Shown: positions 1 through 7,403, counted from the stretch's first letter. The stretch: 12,420 nucleotides of DNA from an uncultured Clostridia bacterium (GCA_945947715.1 CAMEYZ010000050.1:1-12420), one strand, 5' to 3'. The notes: generated by a model from the sequence alone, not told the origin. Numbers and translations: made by a program.

Positions 1-538
1 CGTCCTTGCCTATTTCACGCTGATGAATGGTAGCCTTAGCCTGAGTATATCTGTACTCGATGGGGTCCTCGATAGTGATGATATGGCATGCGCGGTGCTT
101 GTTTATGTAATCTACGATAGAGGAAAGGGTAGTGGATTTACCCGAGCCTGTGGGGCCTGTTACGAGGATAAGTCCTCTCTTCTTGGAAGCAAGCTCTGTG
201 AGTATGGGAGGCATTTTCAGCTCCTCGAGAGTAGGTATCTTGTCATTGAGCAGTCTTATGCAGCAGGCAAGCTTTCCGCTCTGACGGAATACATTTACAC
301 GCTGACGGAGACCGCCGTCCAGCTCAAAGCTGAAGTCGATATCGTTTCCGGTAGTGAGAAGCTGTTCCTGTTCTGCGGTCAGAATGGAAAGAATGGTACG
401 GTTGACTACAACGTCGGAAAGCTCCTTGAAGTTTTGGAGCTCGCCGTTTATTCTTACAACTGTGGGAGCGCCTACGGTCAGATAGATATCCGACGCGCCC
501 ATATTTCTTGCTTCGAGTATAAATTCATCAAAGGTCAT
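1..538 (-). CDS. pilT: PilT-type twitching/retraction ATPase, 3' end cut by window edge
   Basis: This is the N-terminal 179 residues of a PilT/GspE-superfamily secretion ATPase, the hexameric motor that retracts type IV pili at the inner face of the membrane. The opening contains the PilT-like GASDIYLTVGAPTVVRING (about residues 14-32). The RecA-like domain has Walker A GPTGSGKST (128-136), the Asp box around EDPIEY (157-162) and the start of the His-box region at HQREIGKD (172-179), where the window ends. The start ATG (536-538) has an AAGGAG ribosome site 8 bases upstream. It lies 17 bases after the CobU-like gene on the same strand, so the two are probably co-transcribed. PilT is preferred over the assembly ATPase PilB because the N-terminal domain is short and begins directly with the PilT pattern. 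The C-terminal AIRNLIRE region that would confirm retraction function is outside the window. Confidence 0.88.
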   Translation of the reverse strand, partial: MTFDEFILEARNMGASDIYLTVGAPTVVRINGELQNFKELSDVVVNRTILSILTAEQEQLLTTGNDIDFSFELDGGLRQRVNVFRQSGKLACCIRLLNDKIPTLEELKMPPILTELASKKRGLILVTGPTGSGKSTTLSSIVDYINKHRACHIITIEDPIEYRYTQAKATIHQREIGKD

Positions 539-555
539 ATTATCGGCTCCTTTTC

Positions 556-1101
556 TTACTTGATCTTAAACTGAATACCACTTGCGGACAGATATACCTC
601 ATTAGACATATTTGCGATACGCTGATTGATATTTCCGAGTATCTCTCTGAACACAGCCTGCTCTCTGTTATCGGGAGTTACCGAGAAGCCTGTTTCGAGA
701 GTTATGGTGATCATATTTCCGTCAACCACCATGATCTTGTCGTACATTTCGGTAACATCGGAGATGACCTTTTTCTCAACAGCCTTTTTGGTTTCCTCGC
801 TCATGGAAGCGATGTCGGGGCACATGTCCTTCATCACAGCGGAGGTATAAGCTGCCAGATTATCGAAGATAACGAATTTGTGGTCAGTTATGAGCTCGGA
901 AGGGTTCTTTTTAACGTCTGTTTTGATGTCCCATTCAACGAAGTTCTGCTTGTTGCCAAATTCGATGCGTCCCTTTGTGTCGGCGTCAAGAGTATCTGCC
1001 ACGCACAGATAAAGCACGTAATCGCATGCCGAAAGATATGATGCTGCCCATCTGGACTTTCCGCTTGCTGCACCGCCGGTCACGAGAATAGTTTTTGACA
1101 T
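556..1101 (-). CDS. CobU-like P-loop protein, probably not a functional guanylyltransferase
   Basis: This 181-residue protein has the full-length layout of CobU, the adenosylcobinamide kinase/GMP transferase of cobalamin assembly. It has Walker A GGAASGKS (residues 9-16), the VADTLDADTKGRI segment (34-45), and a C-terminal block from about TPDN (142) through FREILGNINQRIA to ASGIQFKIK. That block matches CobU's VPEN...FRDIAGRVNQRLA...SGIGVKIK. Two CobU hallmarks have decayed. The HH pair after ARIQ, which includes the histidine that carries GMP in Salmonella CobU, is replaced by FG in RIEFGN. The NEVGMGIVP loop reads LETGFSVTP. No other cobalamin gene is in the window, and the next gene (17 bases on) is pilT. 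It probably keeps nucleotide binding, but its substrate and role are unknown. Automated annotation would likely call it CobU. The start is supported by AAAGGA upstream. Confidence 0.75.
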   Translation of the reverse strand: MSKTILVTGGAASGKSRWAASYLSACDYVLYLCVADTLDADTKGRIEFGNKQNFVEWDIKTDVKKNPSELITDHKFVIFDNLAAYTSAVMKDMCPDIASMSEETKKAVEKKVISDVTEMYDKIMVVDGNMITITLETGFSVTPDNREQAVFREILGNINQRIANMSNEVYLSASGIQFKIK

Positions 1102-1188
1102 TTATGATCATTCCTTTCTGAAATGCCGGTCTGCACCGGCGAACATTTTGACTAAGCGCTCCAAAAAGCGCACACTATACGTATACTT

Positions 1189-1217
1189 AGTATAGCATAT
1201 TTTTTCGCATTTGTAAA
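1189..1217 (-). promoter_or_regulatory. Sigma-A promoter for the cobU-like/pilT unit
   Basis: Reading on the minus strand, TTTACA (1217-1212) is followed by a 17-base spacer and TATACT (1194-1189). That is close to the sigma-A consensus with ideal spacing, and an AT-rich stretch lies further upstream. The predicted leader is about 80 bases. It contains a 6-bp hairpin (GCCGGT 1125-1130 with ACCGGC 1135-1140) and a weaker 5-bp one (GCGCT 1156-1160 with AGCGC 1167-1171). Just downstream of the -10, the inverted repeat CTATAC (1175-1180)/GTATAG (1190-1195) overlaps the promoter and could be an operator, but this is only suggestive. Confidence 0.65.
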
Positions 1218-1269
1218 TAGAAAAATAATAATTTTTTTAAAAATTATATTCAGGGTATGAAATGGATAC

Positions 1270-1314
1270 AAAAAGGCCCTCTTCGGGGACAGCATACTGT
1301 CTGCCGAAGAGGGC
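1270..1314 (-). terminator. Intrinsic terminator after the amino acid ABC importer operon
   Basis: On the minus strand this is GCCCTCTTCGG (1314-1304) pairing with CCGAAGAGGGC (1286-1276). The inner part adds further pairing of AGACAG with CTGTC, and the whole is followed by CTTTTTG, a U-tract at 1275-1269. It starts about 24 bases past the ATPase stop codon. Long stem and U-tract make this a convincing Rho-independent terminator. It also separates this operon from the promoter at 1189-1217, which faces the same way. Confidence 0.9.
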
Positions 1315-1337
1315 ATATTTCTTATGACAGTCGTGAG

Positions 1338-2102
1338 TTACTCTGCGGACTGTATTTTTCTGAGGAATGCCTTGGTTCTTTCGTTGGAGGGATTGTCGAT
1401 AACGTCTCCGGGCTTGCCCTGCTCCACGATAACTCCGCCGTCCATGAAGATCACCCTGTCAGAAACGCTTCTTGCGAAGTCTATCTCGTGGGTGATTATC
1501 ACCATGGTCATCTTTTCAGCGGCAAGCTCCTTGAGGACCTTAAGTATTTCCGCGGTGAGCTCAGGGTCCAGCGCCGAGGTGGGCTCGTCAAAGAATATCA
1601 TCTTAGGCTCCATTGCAAGAGCACGTGCAATGGCTATTCTCTGCTGCTGACCTCCGGAAAGCTGATAGGGATAATTGTCCGCCTTGTCGGCAAGCCCCAT
1701 CTTTTCAAGGAGAGCGCGGGCTTCCTTCTCAGCCTCTGTCTTATCCTTTTTGCGCACGTGAATGGGTGCATCGGTGATGTTTTTCAGCACAGAATAGTGG
1801 GGAAATAGATTGAAATTCTGAAATACAAGGCTGAAATAGCTCTTGATATGCTCCAGCGTTTTCTTGTCGGCGTATACCGATTTTCCGTCCTTTTCGGTGA
1901 CAGCCGCCTCGCCGCAGTATGACATCGTGCCTCCGTCAACGGTCTCCAGCATGGAGATACAGCGCAGGAAGGTGGATTTTCCCGAGCCGCTGGGACCTAT
2001 TATCGAGATGACCTCGTTTTCTGCAACGGACAGGCTTATGTCCTTTAATACTTCAAGCTCTCCGAAGCTTTTTCTGATATTTTTTACTTCAAGCAGATCC
2101 AT
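1338..2102 (-). CDS. Polar amino acid ABC transporter ATP-binding protein (GlnQ/ArtP family)
   Basis: This cytoplasmic ATPase powers uptake by the SBP-permease fusion encoded just upstream. At 254 residues it has the usual length. The domain elements occur in order: Walker A GPSGSGKS (about 36-43), the Q-loop FQNFNLFPHYSVLKN (about 94-108), signature LSGGQQQR (about 148-155), Walker B MIFFDEPTSALDP (about 167-179) and the H-switch VIITHE. The Q-loop and the LFPH..VL.N segment are typical of the polar amino acid (PAAT) subfamily. The start has an excellent AAGGAGG site 7 bases upstream, and the gap to the previous gene is 12 bases. The importer substrate cannot be read from the ATPase. Confidence 0.95.
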   Translation of the reverse strand: MDLLEVKNIRKSFGELEVLKDISLSVAENEVISIIGPSGSGKSTFLRCISMLETVDGGTMSYCGEAAVTEKDGKSVYADKKTLEHIKSYFSLVFQNFNLFPHYSVLKNITDAPIHVRKKDKTEAEKEARALLEKMGLADKADNYPYQLSGGQQQRIAIARALAMEPKMIFFDEPTSALDPELTAEILKVLKELAAEKMTMVIITHEIDFARSVSDRVIFMDGGVIVEQGKPGDVIDNPSNERTKAFLRKIQSAE

Positions 2103-2114
2103 GACCCAGCCTCC

Positions 2115-3620
2115 TTATGCATAGTAGTTGAGCTTCTTTTCGATCCTTTCCATTACGAAAGCGACGATGAAGTTGAATATGTAGTAGAATACTCCTGCGA
2201 TGAACAGCGGCATGATAGTCGTCTGTGCTGCGGAGATCTGCTTTGCAAGGGTGAACATTTCCGTGCAGGAAAGAGCAAATGCCAGCGAGGTATCCTTTAC
2301 AAGAGTGATGACCTCGTTTGTGACCGAGGGGATTATATTTTTCACCATCTGGGGGAATACTATCCTGAAAAAGGTCTGGGTCTTGCTGTAGCCGAGAATT
2401 GCCGATGCCTCGTACTGTCCCTTGGGGACCGCCTGTATACCGCTGCGGTAGATCTCCGCGAAATATGCGGCGTAGTTCAGTGAGAAGCCTATGATGACTG
2501 CGTAGAAGCGGTAATCGGACGTAAGCTGTACTCCGAACAGATAATATGGTCCGAAGAATACCACAAGCAGCTGCAGCATCAGAGGTGTTCCTCTCATTAT
2601 GGATATGTAGAGCTTGATAAGCCAGCGCAGGGGAGCAAATTTGCTCATTCTGCCGAAGCAGATGAGAAGTCCCAGCGGCATCGAAAACAGCAGCGTCAGG
2701 AAGAATATGGACAGCGAGGTCAGAAGTCCTTTGAGAAGCTGGAGGGATATGTCTCCCATCCGGGCAAGGAAGCTGTCCTTTTCCGCAGCTGTCGTTCCTG
2801 CGTCGATGTAGGTATCGTCAGCGCTGAGGCAGACGCTGTCTTCGAGTCCCCATTTTTCGGCGATGTCGTAAAAGGTACCGTCGGCCAGCATTTCAAGGAG
2901 GGCAGTCTGTACCTTGTCACGAAGCCCGGTGTTTCCCAGACGAAAGCCGATAGCGTACTGCTCCGAGGAGAGCCGCTCGTCAAGGACAGTATATCCTCCG
3001 CCTCGGGACTCTATCTCATAGTTTGCCACGCCTATATCCATGCAGATAGCGTCCACTGCGCCCGATTCCAGATTTAAAAATGCGCTGTTGTAGTCGCCCA
3101 CCTGCTGGAGCTCCTTAAAGGAAGCGCAGAGGGCCTTGTTTTCATCGGTGGCGTCGTCGGAGGTGAGGGCTGCCAGAGCAGAGCTGTCCGACTGTACCGC
3201 AACTATCTTCCCTGCAAGCTGGGAAAGCTCGGTGACGTCCGAATCGCTCCTTACGATGACCACCTGGGAGTTGTCCACATAGGGAGTGCTCCAGGTGTAC
3301 TTGTCCTCTCTGCCGTTCATGGTGAAGCCGTTCCAGATGCAGTCAATGGAGCCGGAGTTCAGCTCCATATCCTTGGAGTTCCACTCGATAGGCTGTTTTT
3401 TGAGTATCCAGCCGTTTCTCTGGCAGACCTCCTCTGCCAGGTCCAGGTCGAACCCCACATATTCTCCGTTATCGTCCTTGTAGCCGTATGGGGGAAATTC
3501 CGCGTCAAAGCCCACAATAAAAACATCGTCTTCGCTTGATGCAAAGCACCCGATGGCAGAGGATATGGCAACAGCAGCCGCAACAGCCGCTGCCGCAAGT
3601 ATTTTCATCCACCGTTTCAT
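2115..3620 (-). CDS. Fused substrate-binding protein and permease of a polar amino acid ABC importer
   Basis: This 501-residue protein joins two components that are usually separate. Residues 1-27 are a signal/anchor segment. Residues about 32-260 are a family 3 solute-binding domain, with VGFDAEFPPYGYKDDNGEYVGFDLDLAEEV and GFTMNGREDKYTWSTPY, whose Arg normally binds the ligand alpha-carboxylate. After a linker, about 285-500 is a GlnP-type membrane domain with RGTPLMLQLL and the ATPase-docking EAA loop EASAILGYSKTQTFFRIVFPQ. Such fusions are known in Firmicutes, for example lactococcal GlnP. AIGC near residue 24 resembles a weak lipobox, but cleavage there would release the binding domain only as a tethered N-terminus of the same chain. 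The ribosome site AAAGGA lies about 14 bases from the ATG, longer than usual. The ligand is not determinable. The divergent argG neighbour makes arginine, ornithine or a related amino acid a guess. Confidence 0.93.
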   Translation of the reverse strand: MKRWMKILAAAAVAAAVAISSAIGCFASSEDDVFIVGFDAEFPPYGYKDDNGEYVGFDLDLAEEVCQRNGWILKKQPIEWNSKDMELNSGSIDCIWNGFTMNGREDKYTWSTPYVDNSQVVIVRSDSDVTELSQLAGKIVAVQSDSSALAALTSDDATDENKALCASFKELQQVGDYNSAFLNLESGAVDAICMDIGVANYEIESRGGGYTVLDERLSSEQYAIGFRLGNTGLRDKVQTALLEMLADGTFYDIAEKWGLEDSVCLSADDTYIDAGTTAAEKDSFLARMGDISLQLLKGLLTSLSIFFLTLLFSMPLGLLICFGRMSKFAPLRWLIKLYISIMRGTPLMLQLLVVFFGPYYLFGVQLTSDYRFYAVIIGFSLNYAAYFAEIYRSGIQAVPKGQYEASAILGYSKTQTFFRIVFPQMVKNIIPSVTNEVITLVKDTSLAFALSCTEMFTLAKQISAAQTTIMPLFIAGVFYYIFNFIVAFVMERIEKKLNYYA

Positions 3621-3661
3621 ATATCATGCAGCCGTCCTTTCATTTTGTAATAACATATGTC

Positions 3662-3670
3662 ATTATACCA
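3662..3670 (-). promoter_or_regulatory. Extended -10 promoter for the ABC importer operon
   Basis: On the minus strand TGGTATAAT (3670-3662) is a perfect TATAAT with the TGN extended -10 element. No good -35 lies 16-18 bases upstream; the sequence there is about ACATCA/CATCAT, which suits an extended -10 promoter. A TTGTGA word (plus strand, 3673-3678) lies within the core promoter just upstream of the -10. A regulator binding that word would therefore affect this promoter. Confidence 0.6.
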
Positions 3671-3877
3671 TATTGTGAACGATATGATGTGTATGTTTTG
3701 TTGCTGTATGATGTACAATTTGTGATAAAAGAAATGCTTCACTGCCAACATTACGGCGACTATTCGTATTTATGCATTGAATACTGTATATTATTGCATT
3801 TATACCGTATAAAAAGGTAAATATACAATTAAATTGTGAATAAAAGGCGAAAATTAAGGAATTTTATGCAAATCCTC

Positions 3878-3905
3878 TTGACATTTGCGGAAAAGAGTGT
3901 ATAAT
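3878..3905 (+). promoter_or_regulatory. Strong sigma-A promoter for argG
   Basis: TTGACA (3878-3883), a 16-base spacer and TATAAT (3900-3905) give both hexamers at full consensus. The leader is about 60 bases with a 5-bp hairpin (CGGAA 3919-3923 with TTCCG 3930-3934). There is no T-tract after it, so it does not look like an attenuator. Translation starts after GGGAGG (3957-3962), 8 bases before the ATG. Such a strong core promoter implies that a repressor or another control normally limits it. Confidence 0.85.
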
Positions 3906-3970
3906 AATAAGTATGTTACGGAATCGGTTTTCCGAAAATAATCTATTTCTCGTTCAGGGAGGATATTATA

Positions 3971-5218
3971 ATGAATAAGGTCACAAGAAAAAAGGATATT
4001 AAAAAGGTAGTTCTCGCATATTCCGGCGGACTTGATACTTCTATCATCATTCCGTGGTTAAAGGAAAACTACAACAACTGCGAGGTCATTGCTGTTTCCG
4101 GCGACGTGGGACAGGGCACCGAGCTTGACGGTCTGGAGGAAAAGGCTCTTAAGACAGGCGCTTCCAAGCTCTATATCGAGGACCTCCGCAAGGAATTCGT
4201 TGAGGAGTTCGTATTCCCCACAGTAAAGGCTCAGGCTGTTTATGAGAACAGATATCTTCTCGGTACTTCATTTGCACGTCCTATCATCGCTAAGAGAATA
4301 GTTGAGATCGCCAAGAAGGAGGGCGCTGACGCTATCTGCCACGGCTGCACAGGCAAGGGCAACGATCAGGTGAGATTTGAGCTCACTATCAAGGCTTTCG
4401 CTCCCGAAATGGAGATAATCGCTCCCTGGAGAGAATGGGACATCGTTTCCAGAGACGAGGAGATCGACTACGCAGAGGCTCACAATATTCCTCTTAAGAT
4501 ATCCAGAGAGACCAACTACTCCAAGGACAAGAACCTCTGGCACATCTCCCATGAGGGCATGGACCTTGAGGATCCCGCAAATGAGCCTCTTTACAACAAG
4601 CCCGGATTCCTTGAGCTGGGAGTTTCCCCCGAACAGGCTCCCGACAAGCCCGAGTATGTTACTATCCACTTTGAAAAGGGTATCCCCACAGCTGTTGACG
4701 GTGTTGAAATGGACGGCGTGGCTCTTATCGAAAAGCTCAACGAGCTGGGCGGAAGAAACGGTATTGGTATTGCTGACCTGGTGGAGAACCGTCTCGTTGG
4801 TATGAAGTCCAGAGGCGTTTACGAAACACCTGGCGGAACTATCCTCTATCACGCTCATGAGGTGCTGGAGACTATTACCCTTGACAAGGCTACATATCAC
4901 TACAAGCAGAAGTTGGCTATCGAATTTGCTGAGCTGGTATATGACGGTCAGTGGTATACTCCTTTAAGAGAGGCTATGTCCGCATTCGTTGATTCCACAC
5001 AGGAAACTGTTACAGGCGATGTAAAGCTCAAGCTCTACAAGGGAAACATCATCAATGCAGGAGTTACTTCTCCTTACACCCTTTACGATGAAGAGGTTGC
5101 TACCTTCGACGAGGATCATGTATATAATCAGGCTGATTCTGCTGGATTTATCAATCTGTTCGGTCTTCCTATCAAGGTGAAGGCTACTCTTGACGCAAAG
5201 AGAAACGCAAATAAGTAA
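3971..5218 (+). CDS. argG: Argininosuccinate synthase
   Basis: This enzyme joins citrulline and aspartate with ATP to give argininosuccinate, AMP and pyrophosphate, the penultimate step of arginine synthesis in the cytosol. At 415 residues it is close to the usual 400-410, with a short lysine-rich N-terminal extension. The ATP pyrophosphatase loop is AYSGGLDTS (16-24). Family blocks follow: the VSGDVGQG region (about 43-50), CHGCTGKGNDQVRFE (about 118-132), the APWREWD segment, and SREGTNY-equivalent SRETNYSKDKNLWHISHEG (about 178-196). The gene has its own strong promoter. It is followed by a possible terminator and then a lipoprotein gene, so it may be partly uncoupled from argH. Confidence 0.97.
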   Translation: MNKVTRKKDIKKVVLAYSGGLDTSIIIPWLKENYNNCEVIAVSGDVGQGTELDGLEEKALKTGASKLYIEDLRKEFVEEFVFPTVKAQAVYENRYLLGTSFARPIIAKRIVEIAKKEGADAICHGCTGKGNDQVRFELTIKAFAPEMEIIAPWREWDIVSRDEEIDYAEAHNIPLKISRETNYSKDKNLWHISHEGMDLEDPANEPLYNKPGFLELGVSPEQAPDKPEYVTIHFEKGIPTAVDGVEMDGVALIEKLNELGGRNGIGIADLVENRLVGMKSRGVYETPGGTILYHAHEVLETITLDKATYHYKQKLAIEFAELVYDGQWYTPLREAMSAFVDSTQETVTGDVKLKLYKGNIINAGVTSPYTLYDEEVATFDEDHVYNQADSAGFINLFGLPIKVKATLDAKRNANK

Positions 5219-5224
5219 TTTATA

Positions 5225-5280
5225 GCATAAACGGCTGTATCGGGGACAGTATCCGCTGTCCCCTTATGCAGTTTTAATAA
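5225..5280 (+). terminator. Probable intrinsic terminator after argG
   Basis: GGGGACAG (5242-5249) pairs perfectly with CTGTCCCC (5256-5263) around a 6-base loop. The stem can extend through GCATAA (5225-5230) with TTATGC (5264-5269) across a bulge, and AGTTTTAATAA follows. The hairpin is strong but the T-run is short and only adjacent to the outer stem. It may be a partial terminator that lowers expression of downstream genes relative to argG. Confidence 0.6.
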
Positions 5281-5308
5281 TAGTATAAATATTCGGGAAG
5301 ATTTCGTA

Positions 5309-5314
5309 TATAAT
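5309..5314 (+). promoter_or_regulatory. Possible -10 box upstream of the lipoprotein gene
   Basis: TATAAT at 5309-5314 lies 33 bases before the lipoprotein start and after the argG terminator, where a new promoter would be expected. No recognisable -35 or TGN extension is present at the right distance (about TAAATA), so this rests on the -10 match and position only. Confidence 0.35.
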
Positions 5315-5347
5315 AATGAGGACAACAAAATTACAGGGAGCTTTTTT

Positions 5348-5950
5348 ATGAGTAAAATAAAGAAAATAATCGCAGCGGCAGCTTCTGCTGTGCTGGTTCT
5401 TATATTGATGTGCGGCTGTGAGAGCAGCAGCCAAAAGGCTGAATATGAACGCCTTAAGACGGAAATAGTAGGCATGTGGATGAACGAGGGCGGCCCTGTT
5501 GTGGATACTGACGGTCCCTTCGGAAAAAGCCTCAGATTCTTTGAATTTACCTCCACAGGCGAGGTGTACCACCACTTTGTCTACATGAATGAGGGTATCC
5601 CCAGCGATGGTGCTATTCAGACCTCTACCTATTATCTGGATGAGAATATGCTGGTGAATGTGGCAGGCAGCGAGGAAGACGGAGATCTTGAGAAAACAGG
5701 CGCTCTTATTGAAATAAACGGCGATATTATGACTATGTCCAATAATGCCGGCTCGACTAACTATGTTAAGCTTTCACTGGAGGACGCTACGGGATATAGC
5801 GTTTTCTATAAGGATGCGGTTCTTAATGAAAAACAGCAGCAGCTAATCAATGGGTCAGCTATGGGCGAGTATTCAGCCGATGAATCGGAAACTTCTGCGG
5901 AGACCTCCGACGAAACGGAAGAATCCACTTCCGAGAGCACCGGCGAATGA
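5348..5950 (+). CDS. Small predicted lipoprotein, possible lipocalin-like beta fold
   Basis: This 200-residue protein is of unrecognised family. It begins with a lipoprotein signal: basic MSKIKK, a hydrophobic stretch to about residue 21, and a lipobox-like MCGC with Cys24 as the probable lipidated residue. The mature protein should be anchored on the outer face of the membrane. The middle (about residues 38-150) alternates short polar and hydrophobic beta-like segments, such as IVGMWMNEGG, LRFFEFTSTGEVYHHFVY, TSTYYLDENMLV and LIEINGDIMTMS. This resembles the 'G-W ... F..dG ... Y.i.g..l.i' pattern of small lipocalin-like lipoproteins of Clostridia, an inference from pattern only. The last ~27 residues are a Glu/Ser/Thr-rich acidic tail. 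It starts after GGGAG with 7-base spacing, 42 bases before argH. No link to arginine synthesis is evident. Confidence 0.8.
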   Translation: MSKIKKIIAAAASAVLVLILMCGCESSSQKAEYERLKTEIVGMWMNEGGPVVDTDGPFGKSLRFFEFTSTGEVYHHFVYMNEGIPSDGAIQTSTYYLDENMLVNVAGSEEDGDLEKTGALIEINGDIMTMSNNAGSTNYVKLSLEDATGYSVFYKDAVLNEKQQQLINGSAMGEYSADESETSAETSDETEESTSESTGE

Positions 5951-5992
5951 TTTGACACGGATAATTTAAAATAAAAAACGGGAGAGCATACT

Positions 5993-7378
5993 ATGGCTAA
6001 AATGATGTGGGCAGGAAGATTTTCTTCCGAGGCGGACCCTAAGGTCAACGATTTTAATTCCTCGATATCCTTTGATGCGAGAATGTATCGCCAGGATATC
6101 AGAGGCTCGATAGCTCATGCAAGAATGCTGGGCGACTGCGGTATCATTGAAAAGTCCGAAAGCGAAAAGATAATTGAGGGGCTTAAGGGTATCCTTGCGG
6201 ATATCGACAGCGGAGCTCTTAGCTTCGACCCTAATGCTGAGGATATCCACATGTTCGTGGAGCAGGTCCTTACTGACCGTCTGGGCGATACGGGCAAGCG
6301 ACTCCATACCGCACGAAGCAGAAACGATCAGGTGGCACTCGATATAAGAATGTATCTCCGCGATGAGTGCGATGAGATATCAAAGCTTGTGTTCGAGCTG
6401 ACCGAGACCATAATCAATATGGCGGAGGAACACCTCTATACAGTTATGCCGGGCTATACTCATATGCAGCGTGCACAGCCTGTTACCTTTGCGCATCATC
6501 TTATGGCATATGCGCAGATGCTTTACCGCGACCTGGAGCGTATCCGAGATGCTAAGGAGAGAATGAACTATCTCCCGCTGGGAAGCGGCGCTCTGGCTGG
6601 CACTACCTATCCTATCAACAGAAAGCAGGTATGCGAGGAGCTGGGCTTCACTGACATTACATACAACAGCCTTGACGGAGTTTCTGACCGTGATTTCTGC
6701 ATTGAGATATGCTCTGCACTGTCCATTCTTATGGCGCATCTGTCCAGATTCTCCGAGGAAATAATCATGTGGTGCAGCTGGGAGTTTAAGTTTGTGGAGC
6801 TTTCCGATGCGTTTTCCACGGGCTCGTCCATAATGCCTCAGAAGAAAAATCCCGATATCACCGAGCTTATCCGCGGAAAAACAGGAAGAGTTTACGGCGA
6901 CCTCACCACTCTCCTTACAATGATGAAGGGCATACCCCTCGCATATAATAAGGATATGCAGGAGGACAAGGAGGCTATCTTCGACGCCATTGATACCGTC
7001 AAGCTTTGTATCACCACCTTTATCCCCATGCTGTCTACCATGACGGTCAACAAGGAAAATATGAGAGCCGCAGCGGCTAAGGGCTTCATCAATGCCACCG
7101 ACTGCGCAGATTATCTCGTAAAGAAGGGCAGACCCTTCCGCGATGCTTACAAAATCACAGGAACACTTGTTGCACTCTGCATCAAAAAGGGCACTACTCT
7201 TGAGGAGCTTCCCATTGAGGAATACAAAAAGCTCTGCTCCGATTTCGACAATGATGTGTATGAGGCGATAAGTCTTGATACCTGCGTTATGCAGAGAAAA
7301 TCCGACGGCGGACCTGCTCCCGAGGCTGTTCAGGTGCAGATAGAAAAGCTTAAGGCTAAGCTTAGAGTATTTGAATAA
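5993..7378 (+). CDS. argH: Argininosuccinate lyase
   Basis: This enzyme cleaves argininosuccinate to arginine and fumarate, the last step of the pathway, acting as a cytosolic homotetramer of the fumarase/aspartase superfamily. Its 461 residues match the family length. Visible motifs are MWAGRFSSEADPKVNDFNSSI at the N-terminus, HTARSRNDQVALD (105-117), GYTHMQRAQP (154-163) with the His at 157 that corresponds to the proposed catalytic histidine, and the superfamily signature GSSIMPQKKNPD (277-288) on the mobile loop with the catalytic serine. The ribosome site GGGAGA lies 7 bases before the ATG. argC follows after 25 bases, so argH and argC are likely co-transcribed. Confidence 0.97.
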   Translation: MAKMMWAGRFSSEADPKVNDFNSSISFDARMYRQDIRGSIAHARMLGDCGIIEKSESEKIIEGLKGILADIDSGALSFDPNAEDIHMFVEQVLTDRLGDTGKRLHTARSRNDQVALDIRMYLRDECDEISKLVFELTETIINMAEEHLYTVMPGYTHMQRAQPVTFAHHLMAYAQMLYRDLERIRDAKERMNYLPLGSGALAGTTYPINRKQVCEELGFTDITYNSLDGVSDRDFCIEICSALSILMAHLSRFSEEIIMWCSWEFKFVELSDAFSTGSSIMPQKKNPDITELIRGKTGRVYGDLTTLLTMMKGIPLAYNKDMQEDKEAIFDAIDTVKLCITTFIPMLSTMTVNKENMRAAAAKGFINATDCADYLVKKGRPFRDAYKITGTLVALCIKKGTTLEELPIEEYKKLCSDFDNDVYEAISLDTCVMQRKSDGGPAPEAVQVQIEKLKAKLRVFE

Positions 7379-7403
7379 TTATCCGAAAGGAATAGAATAA
7401 GAA

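Larger units (their letters stand above)
3621..3970. promoter_or_regulatory. Divergent intergenic regulatory region between ABC importer and argG
   Basis: This AT-rich, 350-base region has no convincing gene. It holds the leftward extended -10 promoter and the rightward argG promoter. It also holds a 13-base inverted repeat ACAATT-A-AATTGT (3825-3837), about 40 bases upstream of the argG -35. A related ACAATTTGTGA lies at 3715-3725, and TTGTGA words fall at 3673-3678, 3720-3725 and 3834-3839. These could be sites for a shared regulator. I see no clear 18-bp ARG box of the TGAAT-N4-ATTCA type. Confidence 0.5.

Noticed and set aside
23..574. Long plus-strand open frame over the left end
   Set aside because: It is antisense to pilT, whose protein shows clear Walker A and Asp-box motifs and a good ribosome site.
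3833..3850. TGAATAAAA as a possible ArgR half-site upstream of argG
   Set aside because: Only one half resembles the ARG box; the other half (GGCGAA) does not match, so I do not call an ArgR operator.
4268..4900. Long minus-strand open frame within argG
   Set aside because: It is antisense to the conserved argG coding sequence and shows no recognisable domain. Codon bias of argG explains the open frame.
5952..5957. TTGACA just upstream of argH
   Set aside because: It is a perfect -35 word, but no -10 lies at 16-18 bases and the ribosome site occupies that position.
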